A DNA stretch of 64,000 nucleotides from Salticus scenicus (lineage: Eukaryota > Arthropoda > Arachnida > Araneae > Salticidae). Below are positions 1 to 11,187 of the stretch, in pieces; position 1 is the stretch's first letter; every line of letters starts with the position of its first letter. The stretch covers positions 103,392,167 through 103,456,166 of the forward strand of contig OZ005648.1 of the NCBI GenBank assembly GCA_963930645.1, read 5' to 3'. The notes under the pieces are model-generated. The model was not told where the DNA came from. It did not search any database and was given only the letters and a program-made list of their open reading frames with translations. The position numbers and the translations under genes are program-made.

Positions 1-240
1 TCATTGTGGGAGATAGCCCAGGGGGTGTGGCAGTGGATGTAATCCCGGGGGGTGGCGCAAGAGGAACTCTGACTTTTGAAAAGGTTAGATGAACTGGCGC
101 TTATTTAGCAGAAATTTTAATTTTAAGGTGGTTTGACTGCGAGGGTTATCTTAAGGGGTGTGGAAGTAAGAAGCCTTAACTGTTAGCCTAAAAAAATTTC
201 TTACGGGCTCTTGGTTAAAAGGTTAAAAAAAAAAAATAAC

Positions 241-272
<32 letters not shown>

Positions 273-1606
273 AAACTGCTCTGGAAGTCGCCGAGATAAT
301 CGCGAAAACCGTCGCCAAGTTTTACGTTGACTCCGAGGTGGTCGCCGATCTCGTCGCCAGAGAGGGCCCACAGAAAGCCAAGGGGGGAGCAAAGAGCGAT
401 GGGAGAACAAAAGCCGGAGAAAGGATGGAAACCTAGGGGGTGGGGCAGTCAATGTTAAATCCTAGCTGGGGAGCTCAGGAGGTGGGGCAGGTTGGAGTTC
501 TGCGAGTTCGTAATTCCAGTAAAATTCAAACCTTGCACACAGGATTAGAAGTTTTAAGTTGGTTTGACACGTGGTGAGCCCAAGGGGTGGGGCAAGCTAG
601 AATCTTAACATTGTGTTTATTCTTGGAAAGGTTGCAGCATTAGCGGTTCAATTTTGCTGATGAATTGCCAGGTCATTGGAAATATCATTGTGGGAGATAG
701 CCCTGGGGGTGAGGCAGTGGATGTTATCCCGGGGGGTGGCGCAAGAGGAACTCTGACTTTTGAAAAGGTTAGATGAACTGGCGCTTATTTAGCAGAAATT
801 TTAATTTTAAGGTGGTTTGACTGTGAGGGTTATCTTAAGGGGTGTGGAAGTAAGAAGCCTTAACTGTTAGCCTAAAAAATTTCTTACGGGCTCTTGGTTA
901 CAAGGTTTAAAAAAATAACCAAAAAAAAAAAAAAAAAAAACTGCTCTGGAAGTCGCCGAGTTAATCGCGAAAACCGTCGCCAAGTTTTACGTTGACTCCG
1001 GGGTGGTCGCCGATCTCGTCGCCAGAGAGGACCCACAGAAAGCCAAGGGGGGGGGGGTGCAAAGAGCGATGGGAGAACAAAAGCCGGAGAAAGGATGGAA
1101 ACCTAGGGGGTGGGGCAGTCAATGTTAAATCCTAGCTGGGGAGCTCAGGAGGTGGGGCAGGTTGGAGTTCTGCGAGTTCGTAATTCCAGTAAAATTGAAA
1201 CCTTGCACACAGGATTAGAAGTTTTAAGTTGATTTGACACGTGGTGAGCCCAAGGGGTGGGGCAAGCTAGATCCTTAACATTGTGTTTATTCTTGGAAAG
1301 GTTGCAGTATTAGGGGTTCAATTTTGCAGATGAATTGCCAGATCATTGGAAATATCATTGTGGGGGGTTAGCCCAGGGGGTGGGGCAGTGGATGTAATCC
1401 CAGAGGGTGGTACAAGAGGAACTCTAACTTTTGAAAAGGTTTTTGATGAACTGGCGCTTATTTAGCAGGAATTTTAATTTTAAGGTGGTTTTACTGTGAG
1501 GGTATCCTAAGAGGTAGGGAAGAAAGAAGCCTTAACTTTTAGCCTAAATTTTTTTTCCCTTTTTTTTTTTTTTTTTTAAGGGCACTTGGTTAAAAAGTTT
1601 AAATAG

Positions 1607-1637
<31 letters not shown>

Positions 1638-1640
1638 GTC
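1..1640. repeat. ~0.68-kb satellite, two full units and a partial third
   Basis: The sequence starting at 1 recurs at about 685 and 1355, so the units are about 684 and 670 bp; the third decays into poly-T/poly-A by ~1640. The array probably continues to the left of the window. Each unit holds several variants of a GGGGTGGGGCA-like motif (near 18, 47, 155, 434, 479 and 581 in unit 1), suggesting the unit grew from shorter tandem subunits. Each of the first two units also has a poly-A tract followed by a GC-richer, coding-like stretch. No transposon ends are seen. Confidence 0.9.
275..436 (+). other. coding-like segment inside the satellite (captured exon?)
   Basis: Directly after a poly-A run, the frame starting at 275 reads 53 codons of complex, non-biased sequence before a TAG at 434. 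It includes IAKTVAKFYVDSEVVADLV and then a basic, Gly/Lys-rich end. The composition is far richer in G+C than the surroundings. The second unit (from ~940) has the same frame with three amino-acid changes, then a G-run expansion that shifts the frame. All three changes are replacements, so there is no sign of protein-level constraint between copies. I do not recognise the family. It could be a retroposed or captured exon carried passively by the satellite. Confidence 0.35.
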
Positions 1641-2025
1641 CTAACCCCAACAATCAAGAGTTTAGCTTAAGATTAATAGTGGTTTTAATTAATTAAGCCT
1701 AAGATTATTAGTGGTTTTAATGAATTAAAGTTAAGTTTTTGTAGTCCCCTATTAAAATCAAATTTCTAAAGTCCTGGCGAATAGATAGTAGTTTTGCCAA
1801 TGGTTATTAATTGGCACTCGACCACCCCCAAGTATGCCATCATGGTAAAAGCGGACATCCCTTGAAACAGGGTGAGCATAGTCCATGACGACACGCAGGG
1901 ATAGGCAAGTACCTGTACATGGATTACATGGAAACTTATCAAAATGGCGCAAGGCACATGATATTTGCAATTAACTTTTAAATTAACTTAGCTGTTCGTA
2001 ATACGGCATTATGCAATTTTTGGGT
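1641..2025. other. no gene seen
   Basis: AT-rich spacer after the satellite. Short overlapping minus-strand frames around 1758-1970 have no recognisable domain. A G run (about 2056) lies just beyond, inside the next element. Confidence 0.5.
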
Positions 2026-2172
2026 CAGCAATGGTCTTCGGGACATGATTGCGGAGGGGGGGGGGGTAAATGTTCCGAATTTTAATTTTGATTGAGTTAT
2101 TAAATAGTAAAAGGCAATAAGCCGCAACGTTAAAAAGAAAATAGCAATCAGCCGCGATGAAGACCATTGCTG
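2026..2172. mobile_element. short hairpin MITE with CAGCAATGGTCTTC ends
   Basis: A 14-bp perfect inverted repeat, CAGCAATGGTCTTC at 2026 and its complement ending at 2172, encloses ~120 bp with no coding capacity. The form is that of a very small non-autonomous DNA transposon. No clear target duplication was found, and no second copy was noticed in the window. Confidence 0.5.
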
Positions 2173-2828
2173 AGGGAAACAAAAGTTACTATTTACATTT
2201 ATACAAATTATTCATGAACAACTTGGGCTAGAGATTAATGGATAGTATCAAAAGAAAGATAATAACTTTAGGAAAAGAAAATAGTATAGTGCATAACTCC
2301 AACTTACCCCGTTCCTATTGTATTAGCCCTCCATTGAGGAGCAAAGAAACTAACGTCCGATCACTTTCAAAGGAAGACTTCACCCCCTTCTGTTTGACTT
2401 ATCTTTGGAGTTTTGGTGGTAAGAGGGACAAACCATTTAAAACACTCGTAATCTCAAGAACCACTTGCCAAAAAAGCGATTATCGCCAAAAGAAGGCGCA
2501 AAAACCGCAGTAATGTTCTAGCAATTGTTCTCCATAGCCGGTATAGAGAATTCGTACTATAATAGTATATCTGCTCGACGTGACTTCCTGACGTAAAGTA
2601 TTTATTAGGAAATAATCTTCACCAGACTTCGCAAGTTTCCATTCGTTATGCTCACGTCTCATCAATTAACTAAAGACTCTTTAACTGTTAACTGTAAATG
2701 TAACAATATATGTATAAACTGCTAATTGGAAATATATTGATTAAATTCCTGAAGATGTTTTGTGTTTCAAAGCGAAAAGCTTAGAATGTATACATTTTTA
2801 CTTTCTTCTTTAAGTATATACAGTGAAA
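2173..2828. other. no gene seen
   Basis: AT-rich spacer. A 91-codon plus-strand frame at 2238-2513 shows no motif, signal peptide or compositional break and looks like chance. Confidence 0.5.
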
Positions 2829-3140
2829 GTATTGGATTCTTGAAAATTTTCGAACTCTAGTTTTCGATGGATTTACACGTTTTGGGTTGTCCTGAACACG
2901 ATTCGACTGTTTTTAGAAAATATCTGTCTGTCTGTATGTATCTGTCTCTCTGTGTGTATCACAAATTTTGTGGACGCTGTGTCTCACGAACCAATGCACG
3001 AAATTTAACCAAACTTGGTATTCAGTTGGACCCTGACATAAACTGTTGCTGATTAGATTTGAGAATCACTTGCTCATTTGGTGGCGTTGTTATTCCATTT
3101 TTTTTTCTAAATTTTTAACATGGCAGTATGGGACAAAATT
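2829..3140 (+). repeat. dispersed repeat family R, copy 1
   Basis: Begins with the family signature (…agtattggattcttgaaaa, then a 'ttttcgatggatttacacg' block), followed by a degenerate CTGT/TGTG microsatellite and the conserved block 'aaccaatgcacgaaatttaacc'. The same block order recurs at 57925-58235, and reversed at 4530-5340, 6000-6905 and 35175-35665. No ORF or clear ends; its transposon class is unknown to me. Confidence 0.65.
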
Positions 3141-4024
3141 TCGGATAAATGTACATAATGAGAGTTATTTTTAAATGTGTGATTTTAAAATGAATATGAA
3201 TTATTAATAATACTGGTAGTAAGCTAGGAAAAAACGTTTGTGCACGTGGAAGCATTGCTTCTCACTCTAGAGGGGGGAATACCTCCAGGGGTGTACATTT
3301 ACATTATGGGTATGTTTCGAAAGATCTCGTCGATTCCTTTAAAAAGAATGGTTGAAGAATAGACATGTGATAATTTAAAACAAGTTATCATCGATTTGTT
3401 TCGTTTTTTAACGAAAATAAACTTAGAAAAATAATCGTATTTTCTTTGATATTGACTAAAAAATGACTTTTTTTCAGCATTTAGCGATAATAATTCTGTC
3501 AGATAAAAACCGTCTGCATTATGATGGAAAATAATTTAATAAATAATTTATAGTGCATTATTTTGCGTAAAAATATATAGAAGAAAGTCTTGTGGTGGCC
3601 ACATCATACTACTTTGAAATGTTTTTGAATAAAATATAATTTAAATTAACGCAATTTTAAGTGGTTTTATTTAAAAATACTATAACAGTTTTATCATATT
3701 TCTAACTTGAAAATAATCATAAATTAGTTATATTAGAACTGTTTGAAATGCTTTTATAGAGATTTGATGTTTTGTCAAGAATTATCATAATGATGCGTGT
3801 GTGTATGCGTGCGTATTTGTGTGTGTGTGTATGTCTGTGTCTATAAGGAATTTTAATGCACATATTCCTGCATTTACACATACAAGTATTTAATATTAAA
3901 AAATACATTTTTTTCTTCATGCGCAACAAACATTTAATAAAATATCCAAAAAAAAAAAAAAAAAAAAAATTAACCTAATATAGAAAATAAAAATACATTG
4001 TCTATAATCACACAATGCTTTATG

Positions 4025-4056
<32 letters not shown>

Positions 4057-4085
4057 TTAAAATGACAATTTACAATAGACCACAT

Positions 4086-4125
<40 letters not shown>

Positions 4126-4142
4126 AATATATATATATGTGT

Positions 4143-4182
<40 letters not shown>

Positions 4183-4529
4183 ATGTATACCTGTACTTAC
4201 AATTTAAAATATCTGGTGTGAAACAACCACACGGTTTCCATTACCCACTATTACACGTATTATATGCACTTTTTGGAGATCATGTGATCAGAAGACATTA
4301 CCTAATTTACCAGAAGAAATAACCTAATGAAACAGACAACTAAAAATTTTCCAGTAAGAGAAAGTTAATACACTCGTAAAGACATATAAAACAGAGTTTA
4401 CATAGTGAGTTAAAAAAAAAAAAAAAAAGATAGAGTGTTTATTTTTTTTTTTTATTTTTTTTTTGAAACACCAATTTCTAAGATCTAAAACTGAGCCATG
4501 TAATCAGGATCACTATTTATTTTCCCGTT
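3141..4529. repeat. AT-rich spacer with microsatellites
   Basis: No gene. Holds long A runs (about 3951-3969 and 4026-4054) and a compound microsatellite at about 4090-4190, in order (TA)n, (TG)n and (GTAT)n. The frame that runs through the microsatellite encodes only low-complexity Tyr/Ile and Cys/Val repeats and is not a gene. Confidence 0.75.
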
Positions 4530-5340
4530 ATAACCACGTAAAGCATGAAAAAGGACATCTAAAATGGTTTTATGTAACAATTTTCAAGAAAATCGTTAGA
4601 GCCGTTTTTGAAATACCGACTTTACCAAAATTTGGCATATTCAATTGTTGACTGGAAAACAAAAGGATGTTTACTTACAAAAGGATGTTTAAAAGAAGGT
4701 TAATTTTGCAAGTTTGAAAAAAATCCATACAGACGTTTTGAAAGGAATGCACTTGCAGTACCTGAAGTTCAGTTGTTTATACAGGACGCCTATCAATTTT
4801 CCTGAACTAACCAACTATATCTAATAGAGTATTAATGCAGTTATTTTGAAGAAAATCGTTAGAGCCGTTTATGAGATACGGACCTACTTCTGGCATCGGT
4901 TATCGCACTTCTAGTTTTCCAATTTTAACCAAAATTTAGAAAAAATCATCTGTACATCAGACCTTTCTCAATCCTGAAGTTTCGTAGATATCTTTATTAG
5001 TTTCGGGGATATAATAGTCAGAAGATTCCCCACTCACACACACACACACATACACACTTACATAACACACACACACGCTGACCAATAGCCAAAAAACACT
5101 TTTTTGGACTCGGGAAACCTTAAAACACGTAAATTAGGTGAAATCTCGACATCGAATTTTTAGACTAAATACAATACTTTCATTACCTACAGTAGTCGTG
5201 TAATGGAAGTAAAAATATATATTATCTTTTAAAATGCAATTCAATAATACAAACAACGGAAAAATCCTCAAATTTGGCTCCATTTTATCAGCAAGTTTAT
5301 CCTTACTTCTGCTTACTTCTTCTTTTACGACTTTCAACAA
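4530..5340 (-). repeat. dispersed repeat family R, copy 2
   Basis: Contains 'agaaaatcgttagagccgtt' twice (about 4590 and 4852), then an (AC)n tract near 5035-5080, then the R terminal block (aaaacacgtaaattaggtga … atacaatacttt). The order is the reverse complement of copy 1. Confidence 0.6.
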
Positions 5341-5999
5341 AATAAAATTAAAGCAATCTTGGAAGTTCTGTCATCTAATTATTTCTTTGACACTTTTATA
5401 ATCAATTACAAATTGTAAAAAAAATTATAAAGTGTCTGAAAATTGTCTGGTAACACCTGCATTGTAATTCTCTTAAGTTGTTTAATTAGTTTTCTTCCTT
5501 TGTAAATTTTTTATTAGAGTTTGATAACAATATGTTAAAATTTGTACTTGGAAGAAAATAAAATACTTTAATGTTTTTTAAGAACAAGTTTAAAAGATAA
5601 AAAAAAAAGATTTCCTGTATTTTTAGTTAAATGTTGCTTGCATACATTTATAATGTATGAATGTACACGTAATTACAATTTTGTAAAATCAGTTCATGTA
5701 AATAAGAAGTGCGTAAAAGTAATAACTGTTTTGAAATTATATAATTCGGAATAAATAAGAAGAAAATTACGTAAAAAAAAAAAGGCACTAATAATGCCAC
5801 AGAATAATTTGTGAAATTTTTTATTATTTAAAATTTATATAACTAAGCAAATTTCGAATCTTTGTATATGAACAACATAAAAATAAAATAAAATAACTGG
5901 TATGTTGTGGCCATCACATTTTTTTCTATACTTTTATGTACACATTTACGCAGAAGAAATTATTATTTTCTTTTCCTTTATGAATGCAGACAATTTTCA
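5341..5999. other. no gene seen
   Basis: AT-rich spacer with short A runs; nothing recognisable on either strand. Confidence 0.5.
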
Positions 6000-6905
6000 T
6001 CTCAGAGAGGTATTACACTAAATTTCCAGCGGAAGTGAAATTTTACCATATAGATTATATCTTTCCCGTTCTCGGGAATACTGAAGTATAGCAGCGCCCC
6101 CAATCGACCGACATGCACCCAAATTGAATCAGCATTATATCTCATAATGATATTTTCAGATATCAAGTTTTGTTTGATTATACGCGACCGAACATGAGAT
6201 ATAGTCTTCCCTTAAATCGTGGAAGACACTGTACAGTTGCACCTGTTAAGAAATTGGCACCAAAATTTGACAGGCTCTGAGATATATCGAGGCGCATCTG
6301 GATATGAATGTATATGCAATTATGTGTAGTACTCGTACTTTAAATCATGCCATATGTATTTATGACTTACTTAATGACTTACCCTCGTATATTCTGAGAT
6401 ATAGCCTTCCATCCAGATCCAGAATTCGTTCTATAGCAGCGCCACCTATTGAGCGATTAGCACTAAAATTGATAAGCACAAATTTATAACACGATACATC
6501 TACATATACAGTATCTGAAATTCTGTACAATAGTTCCTCAGACACAGTCGCCACAATACTTTTGTCACACACACGCTAGAAAGCAGTTGATTGTTTTTGC
6601 GACCATGCATGTAAATGTGCGCGTGTGTTTGAGTGAACACGATAGCACCTAAACGCTTTGTTTGAGTGAATTGAAAGTTAGTATGTATATTATAGGTTAC
6701 CATAGCACCTTATTCTTTTTGGTGAATCTAGGACTTATAGTTTTTTTTTTTTTTACAGGGACACAGAGAAAAAAAGACAGACAATTTTCTAAAACTGTTC
6801 GAATCGTTTTCTAGACTTCTCAAAACGTGTAAATCTATCGAAAACCGGAAGTTGAAAATTTTTACGAATCCAATACTTTCTTCTATTGATTATCGAAGAC
6901 AGTAA
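6000..6905 (-). repeat. dispersed repeat family R, copy 3
   Basis: Shares with the copy at 35175-35665 the run of blocks 'cagcgcccc…', 'aatcagcattatatctca', 'tatcaagttttgtttgatta' and, at the right end, 'tctcaaaacgtgtaaatc' and 'tccaatactttcttctattg'. This is the longest copy in the window. Paired short frames here are antisense shadows of each other and not genes. Confidence 0.65.
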
Positions 6906-8454
6906 TAAATAAAGCATGTGAGTTCATTAGATCATTGTAAATTTGCATACAAAAAAACGTATATTTTATTTTCTTAATTACAAGTAGTTATCAAGAAAAG
7001 TTAATTCTACTTCACAGTCGAAAATACACAAATTTTTAACAAAAATATATTGTAACAAACAATCAATTAAAACACATAAAAAGAAATTTTATCACGAAAA
7101 ACTAATTTCTTATCCGTAACTGGAATTTCTATCCGATGTAGAATGAAATACATGTTAAAAAAAAAAAAAAAAAACTAATCGTTACGCGTAAGATTAAAAT
7201 TTCATGCTTGTGAAATTCTTTCAAAAATTATTTTACTTTCCCTTCCTAATTAGACCCTACTTTGTAATGCGATGCTTTTCATCCTTAAATGTACGTAGTA
7301 GTAAAAATAATTGCTTTAAAAGTACACATTCTGAGACGGGAGATTGCGATCTTTTTTTCACTCTCATTTAAAAATTTTTAGCCGCAATTTTCTCCTCTAT
7401 TTCATCTTCAATGGAAATAGGCTGAAGCGGTAAGAAAACCCCTTTATGTTTGATTCTTTAAATTTTTCTAAAGAATGCCAGGCATTCTCCGTTCTTTTCC
7501 TCTATTGTTGCGACAGAAATTAAATGTAGTATCAAAGAAAATAAAGTGAGCCGCAAATAGCATAAATAAATAAATTATATTTCTGCCACTTGAAGTATGT
7601 AGCGATATGCTTAGACTTAAACAGGCAACAAAAAGCTTAAAGCATTCATTTATAAAATTGACTTTCTTTTCAAATAAAGCTAGCTCGTATTTGTAAGAAA
7701 TAGATTTATTATCATTATTTTACATAGTATGTTTTAGTATAATAACGGTTATATGTAGTCGCTTTGTTTCAGAATGACGATCCACTCTGTAAAATATTAA
7801 AATTTTATTTTAATACGTAATTTTAAATTATTAATATGTTGTTTTTATATATTTCATTATCCATTCTAACTTTTTTTAGTGAATTCATAAAATGTAAAAC
7901 AATGCTATAATTGTGAAAAATAAATGAGTTTTTTAAATATTTATTTACAAGGGTTTAAATATTCTAAATACGATGTGACTAAATTTCCAAAGTCCTTGTG
8001 TGTTACTAAAAGACTGGTGGCTCCTAGTATTAACATAAATGTAACATTGCGTTTTCATTTATATGAACTAGACATTCGCCATAATATAATAAATACATTA
8101 AATACATTACGTTTTTTGTAGCATATACCAATGCCTCTATAATATACAATCTGTCTAAAATTTATGATTAAAATAATCATGAGAAATTATTTTTAATTAA
8201 TTTAATTTCCTTGCAATTGCTTTAACGGCCCATACTGCTTTGCAACGATTTTCACTAACTGCATGATGCCTATATCATGGTATCTAACATATAAAATTAA
8301 TTTCAAAATTTGATTTAAGCCCTGCTTTTTTTTTTTTTTTTTTTTTTTTTTTAATCACATCAATATATTTTAAAAGTATATTACTACTTTTTTCATCTTA
8401 GTTACATATTGGAGAAAATTTCTCTAAAATTACACGGCTATATTGTTTTATTAT
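6906..8454. other. no gene seen
   Basis: AT-rich spacer with A/T homopolymers (for example about 7158-7174 and 8331-8352). Plus-strand frames at 7924-8121 and 8409-8597 lack motifs. Confidence 0.5.
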
Positions 8455-8455
8455 C

Positions 8456-8911
8456 ATGGATTACGGAATACATATTGATTATTACTACATTAGTACCGAG
8501 AAAAGCCCGGATAAAAAACCCATTCCAAAACAATCTATATTATGTAATGCGGTATATTTCCATGCGGTATACAAATGTAATCAGTTTAAAAGTTTAAATG
8601 TCAAAGAAAGGATTAATATCGTCAATTCACAGAAATTGTGATCAGTTTAAAAGTTTAAATGTCAAAGAAAGGATTAATATCATCAATTCACAGAAATTGC
8701 ATAAAAATTGTTTAAAATTCCATTTCCAACCTTATAATTTTACATACATTTGTAAAATATGCAACGAAAGCCACAGCACTTCGCTTCATTTAAGTGAAGA
8801 GGAAATTATTGGCGCCTCCGATTTTTTACCGCAAACCGAAAGAGAAGAAAGAAATCAAATAATGTCTTCTTTATTAACAACCTATGCAAGAGATTCTAAC
8901 ATTCTTTTATG
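8456..8911 (+). pseudogene. BEL/Pao retrotransposon gag (zinc-knuckle region) remnant
   Basis: The frame reads KCNQFKSLNVKERINI…, then LHKNCLKFHFQPYN…YICKICNESHSTSLHL and …SSLLTTYARDSNILLCT. This matches the order known for BEL/Pao polyproteins: a C-x-x-F…R…V block, an LCxNCLxxH knuckle, a CxxCxxxHxTLLH knuckle, then a linker just before the aspartic protease. Several ligands are lost (LC to LH, HFQPYNC to HFQPYNF) and a 61-bp tandem duplication (8580-8640 and 8641-8701) breaks the frame with a stop. The protease and RT are missing because a TA-flanked T element starts at 8914. Family assignment is by eye from the spacing of Cys, His and Leu residues. It is inactive. Confidence 0.6.
8580..8701 (+). 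repeat. 61-bp tandem duplication in the BEL/Pao relic
   Basis: The two units (8580-8640, 8641-8701) differ at about two positions. Sixty-one is not a multiple of three, so the duplication destroys the reading frame. The near identity suggests it arose well after the element decayed. Confidence 0.85.
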
Positions 8912-8913
8912 TA

Positions 8914-9490
8914 CAATCGGAGGAAAAAAAAAAAAAAAAACGCAACATTCGATGTAACTTCGTTGCTAATCGATGCATAAAAATGTAATAGGTTACATTC
9001 GATTGGGAACTGGGAAAATGATGTAAAATTTTGAATTGAGTGTCGTCTACAGATTAAAACGTGTACCAACTTTGATTTTTTTCAATTGTAATATCCTGTT
9101 TTTATTTTATATTTTAAAACCTGGGATCGCGACAATGCAAAAAAGTATATTAGTTGTATATTTTACTTAATTTTGTACATCGTTATAAGTGTTCAAAGTT
9201 TGAAGGTTCTAATGTTAAATCCATATTTCAAACTTTTATTAATATCTTCACAAAAAATAACTTGTAATATATATATATATATATTACGAGTTAAAGTAAA
9301 ACCCAAACATAATTCATTATCACTTTTGATTCCGAGAATTATTTTTAATTGTAAAAAATATTAATAAATTCATATTTTTAAAAAAATATGAGTTCTGATC
9401 AATATTAATTTTTATATAAAATGAATGCTGAAAAATATAGGTGTGCAAATTTGCAGCTCATTGCAGTTATCAGTTTTCGAAATAAAAATA
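8914..9490 (+). mobile_element. family T element (TA-inserting), left part
   Basis: Starts CAATCGGAGG-polyA right after a TA, then 'cgcaacattcgatgtaactt', the 'gtcgtctacagattaaaac' block and 'tctaatgttaaat'. These blocks occur in the same order in the copies at 45815 and 58250. The right terminus (…GACTG-TA) is missing. It interrupts the BEL/Pao remnant. The TA target and CAGTC-type end resemble Tc1/mariner MITEs, but no transposase is present. Confidence 0.65.
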
Positions 9491-10421
9491 AATCTTTTTT
9501 TTTTTTTTTTTATAGTGAATCTTAGTGTGTCTCTTATAAAGTTTTGCATGAGATAACGAAAAAAATCTTTAAAAATAACAGAGAAAATTAAACAAAATAT
9601 ATTTTATTTTTATTTACAAGTCAAACTGTATAACAACGTCAAACGCGAAGAAATCTAACACAAAAGATTATTTTTAGACATAATTGTTAGCAAACGACGT
9701 TTAGTTTTCTAAAAAAATAAGTCTCGCCTTTCCTCGTTCTTCTAAAACAAAAGAATTCAGAAAAGAAAAAGAAAAAGTGAGATTGCGTGTTCGTATAAAA
9801 TCCCTTATTTTACTTTGGCAAAAATATTCACAAGTGGCATTTGCCTAATCGATTACTGGTGATAAATTTTGAATCCGTTATACGAACACTAAAAGGAAAA
9901 AAATCAACATAAAAGGCGGAGCTTTCTGTTCAAATTAGAGAAATAGTATAACGTAAAATTTGTCAATTAAAAAAGACGAATGGTCTTGAAATTCAATCTT
10001 GTTAAATCGCTTCTAAACTACCGTCATAGTCAAAATGGTGATAATTTTGTTCATAGTGCTTTATTTTTTCTATTTATTTATTTCGTATGTGTATGTGGAA
10101 AGGGGGGGGGGATAAATTTTTTAAATACACTTTAGTCATTGAAAATTACTTTAATAAATATATTTTAATTACGAATCTATATTTTCATAGAAATTATAAA
10201 ACAAATTGTACAGTTTCTAATTTAAGACTAGCCAAAACTGGTAATTATGATTAAATTTGTTTTATGTTTACTTCATGATATACCCTACAATAATTTATCG
10301 GAAAAGATTTAGTTTAGGCATTGTTATGTGTGTATAGAAATTTATAAATTATTTAAGTTCGTATATTAGGTCAAACGTACAAAATAAAAAAAGGAAAATT
10401 TAAGTTTTTTTTGGTGACCAG
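9491..10421. other. no gene seen
   Basis: AT-rich spacer with a T run near 9497 and a G run near 10104. No motif was recognised on either strand. Confidence 0.5.
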
Positions 10422-10447
10422 CATACTTGCAAACCATCTCATTAATA

Positions 10448-10696
10448 TTATTACTTACAAACTTTGAATAAACACCATAAAATGCAATAAACTCGCAACA
10501 ATTGTTTCGGGTCGAAAAAACACACGACCCTTCATCAGGCGAATAAAGTAAGCACGAGTGCTGCAGTCAAAGCGGCAACGCACCATCCGCACCACCACCG
10601 AAACAATTGTTGCGAGTTTATTGCATTTTATGGTGTTTATTCAAAGTTTGTAAGTAATAATTTTTACAACGCCAGTTTTGTGATGCTTCTTTATTG
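10448..10696. mobile_element. short Penelope-derived insert with hammerhead-like motif
   Basis: The insert is flanked by exact 13-bp duplications CATCTCATTAATA (10435-10447 and 10697-10709), which lie within the host MITE arm. It has ~64-bp inverted arms (ttattacttacaaactttga… and its complement ending ~10660), a ~85-bp centre and a ~36-bp single-sided extension on the right. Inverted pLTR-like arms, a one-sided extension and target duplications of more than 10 bp match small non-autonomous Penelope-like copies. A full hammerhead-like core lies in the left part on the minus strand; the right arm has only the GAAAC half. No ORF. Confidence 0.7.
10491..10544 (-). ncRNA. hammerhead-ribozyme-like motif in Penelope-derived insert
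   Basis: Reading the minus strand from 10544: stem I strand ATTCGC, core CTGATGA, one extra A, stem II GGGTCG closing with CGACCC, then GAAAC, the 4-nt loop AATT, GTT, and stem I strand GCGAGT (6 bp with one G-U). This is the minimal stem III hammerhead arrangement reported for Penelope-like retroelements. The extra A before stem II departs from the textbook core and may lower activity. Cleavage would follow the T of GTT. Confidence 0.6.
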
Positions 10697-11020
10697 CATC
10701 TCATTAATAATCGTAATATTGTTACGCCCCTTTAAAATACACCCTTTTTACACGCCCTTTTAAGTTTAGAGTGAATTTTTACAAATGTAGTTAGAGATAA
10801 ATACGAATAAAATTACTCTAAAAAAAGACTGATGTGGAAAAAAAAGGCGGTTATAAAAAGTGTTACGATTCATAATGAGATGTTTGGCAAGTATGGTGAG
10901 CAGTATAGCCACGATGACACTTTTGAATTGAAAAATATCGTCCATTTTCCAATGAACGCTGTCTGACTAATCTAAAATGTATTCTCTAATGAAGTATTTA
11001 CATACAGGGAAACCACGATC

Positions 11021-11187
11021 CAGTGTTGCCAGACTGGGAATTTTTTTATATAACAATCACCAGTAAATTTTTATTGTAGCGGTTGCTAATCATTTTGAAA
11101 ATTAATCGTCTAGATGTTTATGTAGTATTACCTCTCAAATTTATTGGTGCTAGTTGAATAAAAAAAGTCCCCAATCTGGCAACACTG
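11021..11187. mobile_element. MITE with CAGTGTTGCCAGA ends
   Basis: CAGTGTTGCCAGACTGGG at the left and …CCCAATCTGGCAACACTG at the right are inverted repeats; between them is 'caccagtaaatttttattg' and 'ggtgctagttgaataaaaaa'. The interior resembles the core of the S and G MITEs (12336, 12513, 25559, 37758 and 61566), although the ends differ. Sits inside the Tigger relic. Confidence 0.7.

Larger units (their letters stand above)
10422..10895. mobile_element. palindromic MITE, subfamily A (copy A1), interrupted
   Basis: Left end catacttgcaaaccatctca and right end tgagatgtttggcaagtatg are inverted repeats. Inside are the core blocks of this MITE group: 'gttacgcccctttaaa', 'tagagtgaatttttac', a 'gtagttagagataaat' block, then 'aaggcggttataaaaagtgt'. 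The flanks GTGACCAG and GTGAGCAG form an 8-bp target duplication with one mismatch. A 249-bp Penelope-derived insert (10448-10696) splits the left arm. Non-autonomous; the class is uncertain (8-bp duplications suit hAT or Merlin). Confidence 0.8.

Noticed and set aside
2238..2513. 91-codon plus-strand frame
   Set aside because: No domain, no compositional break, no splice or promoter context; expected by chance.
4087..4200. Repetitive Tyr/Ile and Cys/Val protein
   Set aside because: Direct translation of (TA)n, (TG)n and (GTAT)n microsatellites.
8580..8701. CRISPR-like direct repeats
   Set aside because: Two adjacent units without spacers, inside a retrotransposon relic. No CRISPR is expected in a eukaryotic genome.
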